Notes under the pieces: model-generated
Databases searched by the model: none
What the model was told of the DNA's origin: nothing
Seen by the model: the letters and a program-made list of their open reading frames with translations, nothing else
In this document: one piece after another, positions 62,051 through 64,000 of the stretch
How positions within the stretch are numbered: the first letter of the stretch is position 1
How the letters are laid out: every line of letters starts with the position of its first letter
Assembly: GCF_004331675.1 (NCBI RefSeq)
Contig: NZ_SJSN01000009.1
Coordinates: 62,001-126,000 of the forward strand
Reading direction: 5' to 3'
Source of the DNA: Pedobacter frigidisoli
GTDB taxonomy: Bacteria > Bacteroidota > Bacteroidia > Sphingobacteriales > Sphingobacteriaceae
DNA length: 64,000 bases
Program-made: the position numbers and the translations under genes

Positions 62051-64000
62051 ATGAAGCCGAGACTATCACTCATCCCACTCGCATTCTTCCTCTTTTTAGC
62101 TTCCCTATCCTCCGCACAGGTTAAGAAAATGAAATCGGAATTTTTAACCCCTAATGATTTATACAAGCCTGGTGTTTATTGGTATTTTATGGATGGCAAC
62201 ATGAGCGCTGAAACAATGACTAAGGATCTAGAATCCATGAAAAAATCGGGCATAGGAAACCTGATCTTTTTAGAGGTGAATGTTGGCATACCAAGAGGAA
62301 AGGTAGATTTTTTGAGTGAGCAGTGGCTGCAACTTTTCGCTCATGCAGAGCAAGAAGCTCGAAGATTGGGAATAGAAGTTACACTCGGAATTGGCCCCGG
62401 GTGGACAGGTAGTGGAGGTCCTTGGGTAAAAGGAAAGCAATCAATGAAACACCTTGTATCAAGCGAAGTAATTGTTTCATCGTTAGACAAGAAAAAAATT
62501 TTGCTCCCTATTCCAAAGCCTAAGGCACCTTTTTTCGGCGAGGGTGGTTTTATTCCCGAATTTAGAAAAGAGTGGCTAGAATACTATGAAGACGTTGCGA
62601 TTTTAGCATTTCCACTTCCGAAATCGGAGGAGAAAATAAATAATATCGATGAAGTGGCACTTTACCAACGTGCGCCCTACAGTTCTGGTACAGTAACCGC
62701 AAACTTACAGGCACCAAGTAAATTGAACGATAAATCGATATCCGCGATTACTAAAAAGAGCATTATCGATTTAACCGGAAAGCTCAATACAGATGGATAC
62801 CTAAATTGGAATCCTCCAGCTGGAAAATGGAAAATTATGCGTTTTGGCAGTAGAAATAATGGAGCAATTACCCGACCTGCACCGCTTCCTGGTATTGGTT
62901 TTGAATCAGATAAATTTGATACAACCGCCTTAAATAATCATCTAGATGCATACTTGGGTAAGATCTTGAACAAGATAAATCCGATAGAAAAAAATCAAAT
63001 TGGTGGCCTGAAACGACTGCACATGGATAGCTGGGAAATGGGTGCACAAAATTGGACTGGAACATTTAGACAGGAATTTACGAAACGAAGAGGATATGAT
63101 CCCTTAAGGTATTATCCTGTATACTCCGGAAATATTGTTGGCAGTGTAAGTGAAAGCGAGCGCTTTTTATGGGATCTTAGACAGACCAGTCAGGAGCTTG
63201 TGCTGGAGAAACACGCTCAACACGTTAAAGCCTATGCGAAAAAACACAACCTAACGCTATCGATCGAGCCTTACGACATGAATCCCACATCCGATCTTGA
63301 ACTTGGGAGTGTTGCGGATGTACCAATGGCAGAATTTTGGAGCAAGGGTTTTGGTTTTAACTCAACCTATAGTGTTATAGAGGCAACATCTATCGCCCAC
63401 GTTATGGGACGAACATTAGTGCCCGCAGAAGCCTTTACGGCACAGGATAATGAAGGATGGAAACAATACCCTGGCTCAATGAAAAATCAGGGGGATTGGG
63501 CCTTTGCAGCGGGTATCAATCGTTTCGTTTACCATACTTTTCAGAATCAGTTTTTGCCAGACACCCTAAAACCGGGAGCAACTATGGGCCCATACGGTGT
63601 ACATTGGGATCGCAGCCAAACTTGGTGGCCAATGGTAGATAGTTATCACAATTATGTTACCCGCTGCCAATATCTCTTACAGCAAGGGAGAACGGTTGCG
63701 GATCTCCTTTACCTCACCCCAGAGGGTTCACCTCATGTATTTGTGCCACCGTCATCCGCAATTTTGGGTGATACCATTGGAGACCGGAAAGGATATAATT
63801 TCGATGGCATAGCACCCCAACAATTACTTGCAGCAACTGCAGGGCAAAAAAAAATTAGATTTCCATCTGGTGCTTCATATGAAATATTGGTGTTGCCAAT
63901 TTACGAAACCATGACTCCAGAATTATTAGAGAAAATTGGGAACTTAATTCGACAGGGTGCAACAGTTATCGGTAATCCGCCGTTGAGGTCACCCAGTTTA
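62051..64000 (+). CDS. GH106-type alpha-L-rhamnosidase (partial, C-terminus outside window)
   Basis: 650 codons from ATG 62051 to the window end, no stop. Signal peptide (1-22, SSAQ). It opens with the GH106 pattern PGVYWYFMDGNMSAETMTKDLESMKKSGIGNLIFLEVNVGIPRG, then GIGPGWTGSGGPWV, HMDSWEMGAQNWT, LSIEPYDMNP, and FNSTYSVIEATSIAHVMGRTLVPAEAFTA, with conserved Glu/Asp that would hold the catalytic and calcium sites. GH106 enzymes remove terminal L-rhamnose from plant or bacterial glycans, such as rhamnogalacturonan II. Family usual length ~1100, so roughly 450 residues are missing. It is probably the first gene of a glycan locus that continues past the window. Confidence 0.88.
   Translation, partial: MKPRLSLIPLAFFLFLASLSSAQVKKMKSEFLTPNDLYKPGVYWYFMDGNMSAETMTKDLESMKKSGIGNLIFLEVNVGIPRGKVDFLSEQWLQLFAHAEQEARRLGIEVTLGIGPGWTGSGGPWVKGKQSMKHLVSSEVIVSSLDKKKILLPIPKPKAPFFGEGGFIPEFRKEWLEYYEDVAILAFPLPKSEEKINNIDEVALYQRAPYSSGTVTANLQAPSKLNDKSISAITKKSIIDLTGKLNTDGYLNWNPPAGKWKIMRFGSRNNGAITRPAPLPGIGFESDKFDTTALNNHLDAYLGKILNKINPIEKNQIGGLKRLHMDSWEMGAQNWTGTFRQEFTKRRGYDPLRYYPVYSGNIVGSVSESERFLWDLRQTSQELVLEKHAQHVKAYAKKHNLTLSIEPYDMNPTSDLELGSVADVPMAEFWSKGFGFNSTYSVIEATSIAHVMGRTLVPAEAFTAQDNEGWKQYPGSMKNQGDWAFAAGINRFVYHTFQNQFLPDTLKPGATMGPYGVHWDRSQTWWPMVDSYHNYVTRCQYLLQQGRTVADLLYLTPEGSPHVFVPPSSAILGDTIGDRKGYNFDGIAPQQLLAATAGQKKIRFPSGASYEILVLPIYETMTPELLEKIGNLIRQGATVIGNPPLRSPSL

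Noticed and set aside
1..64000. tRNA, rRNA, CRISPR, prophage or transposase genes
   Set aside because: No T-loop-like GTTCGAATCC patterns in intergenic DNA, no regularly spaced repeats, no integrase or transposase motifs were seen on reading both strands.

Overview
The window is chromosomal DNA of a low-GC member of the Bacteroidota, most likely a Sphingobacteriaceae species close to Pedobacter. This rests on two SusC/SusD systems, an ECF sigma/FecR pair, type IX secretion proteins (PorP/SprF, gliding-motility C-terminal domain), TAnnTTTG-type -7 promoter boxes, A-rich ribosome binding regions and many SPII lipoprotein signals. The genus is an inference from family composition. I see no rRNA, tRNA, CRISPR array, prophage or insertion sequence.

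Layout. 1-5178: a truncated LiaF-like membrane protein, a ChaN-family haem-binding-type protein, mscL, rpoN (sigma-54) and a PorP/SprF protein. 5184-9030: a 1186-residue secreted IgGFc-binding/PKD protein with a type IX sorting domain, and an upstream region with two sets of direct repeats. 9031-16279: small hypotheticals, a very short TatA, an HD phosphohydrolase, a TetR-AarF operon, a lone response regulator, a DUF2807 protein behind an ECF-like promoter, and a GMC oxidoreductase. 16351-28831: a minus-strand locus that reads as a peptide/protein utilisation system: ECF sigma factor, FecR anti-sigma, SusC (broken by an in-frame TAA), SusD, a lipoprotein resembling import-associated zinc metallohydrolases but without HExxH, a TlpA-like thioredoxin, a subtilase and a PDZ aspartyl protease.

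28988-41851: an LtaS-like sulfatase-fold enzyme, a large GAF protein, a three-part protein (calcineurin-like phosphoesterase, kinase-like middle region, Omp85-type barrel), an SdiA-regulated-type lipoprotein, and polyphosphate kinase overlapping by one base with an HD protein carrying a Pycsar-effector-type membrane domain. 42558-50431: a second SusC/SusD operon with a DUF5689 lipoprotein and an ectonucleotide pyrophosphatase/phosphodiesterase-type enzyme, suggesting capture and hydrolysis of phosphodiester substrates. 51004-57306: a beta-propeller-like secreted protein, DUF808, a Tat-exported phosphoesterase, a redoxin, a cold-shock-like protein, several small proteins and a candidate small RNA. 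57476-64000: DASH cryptochrome, an SDR/HxlR divergent pair with a clear inverted-repeat operator, a DUF421 protein with a C-terminal Cys4 element, a small acidic protein, and the first 650 codons of a GH106-type rhamnosidase.

The items I judge most worth a second look are the phosphatase/kinase-like/Omp85 fusion (33889-37494), the ppk1-HD-PycTM overlapping pair (38592-41851), and the protease-linked Sus locus with its stop-interrupted SusC and degenerate metallohydrolase (16351-28831).
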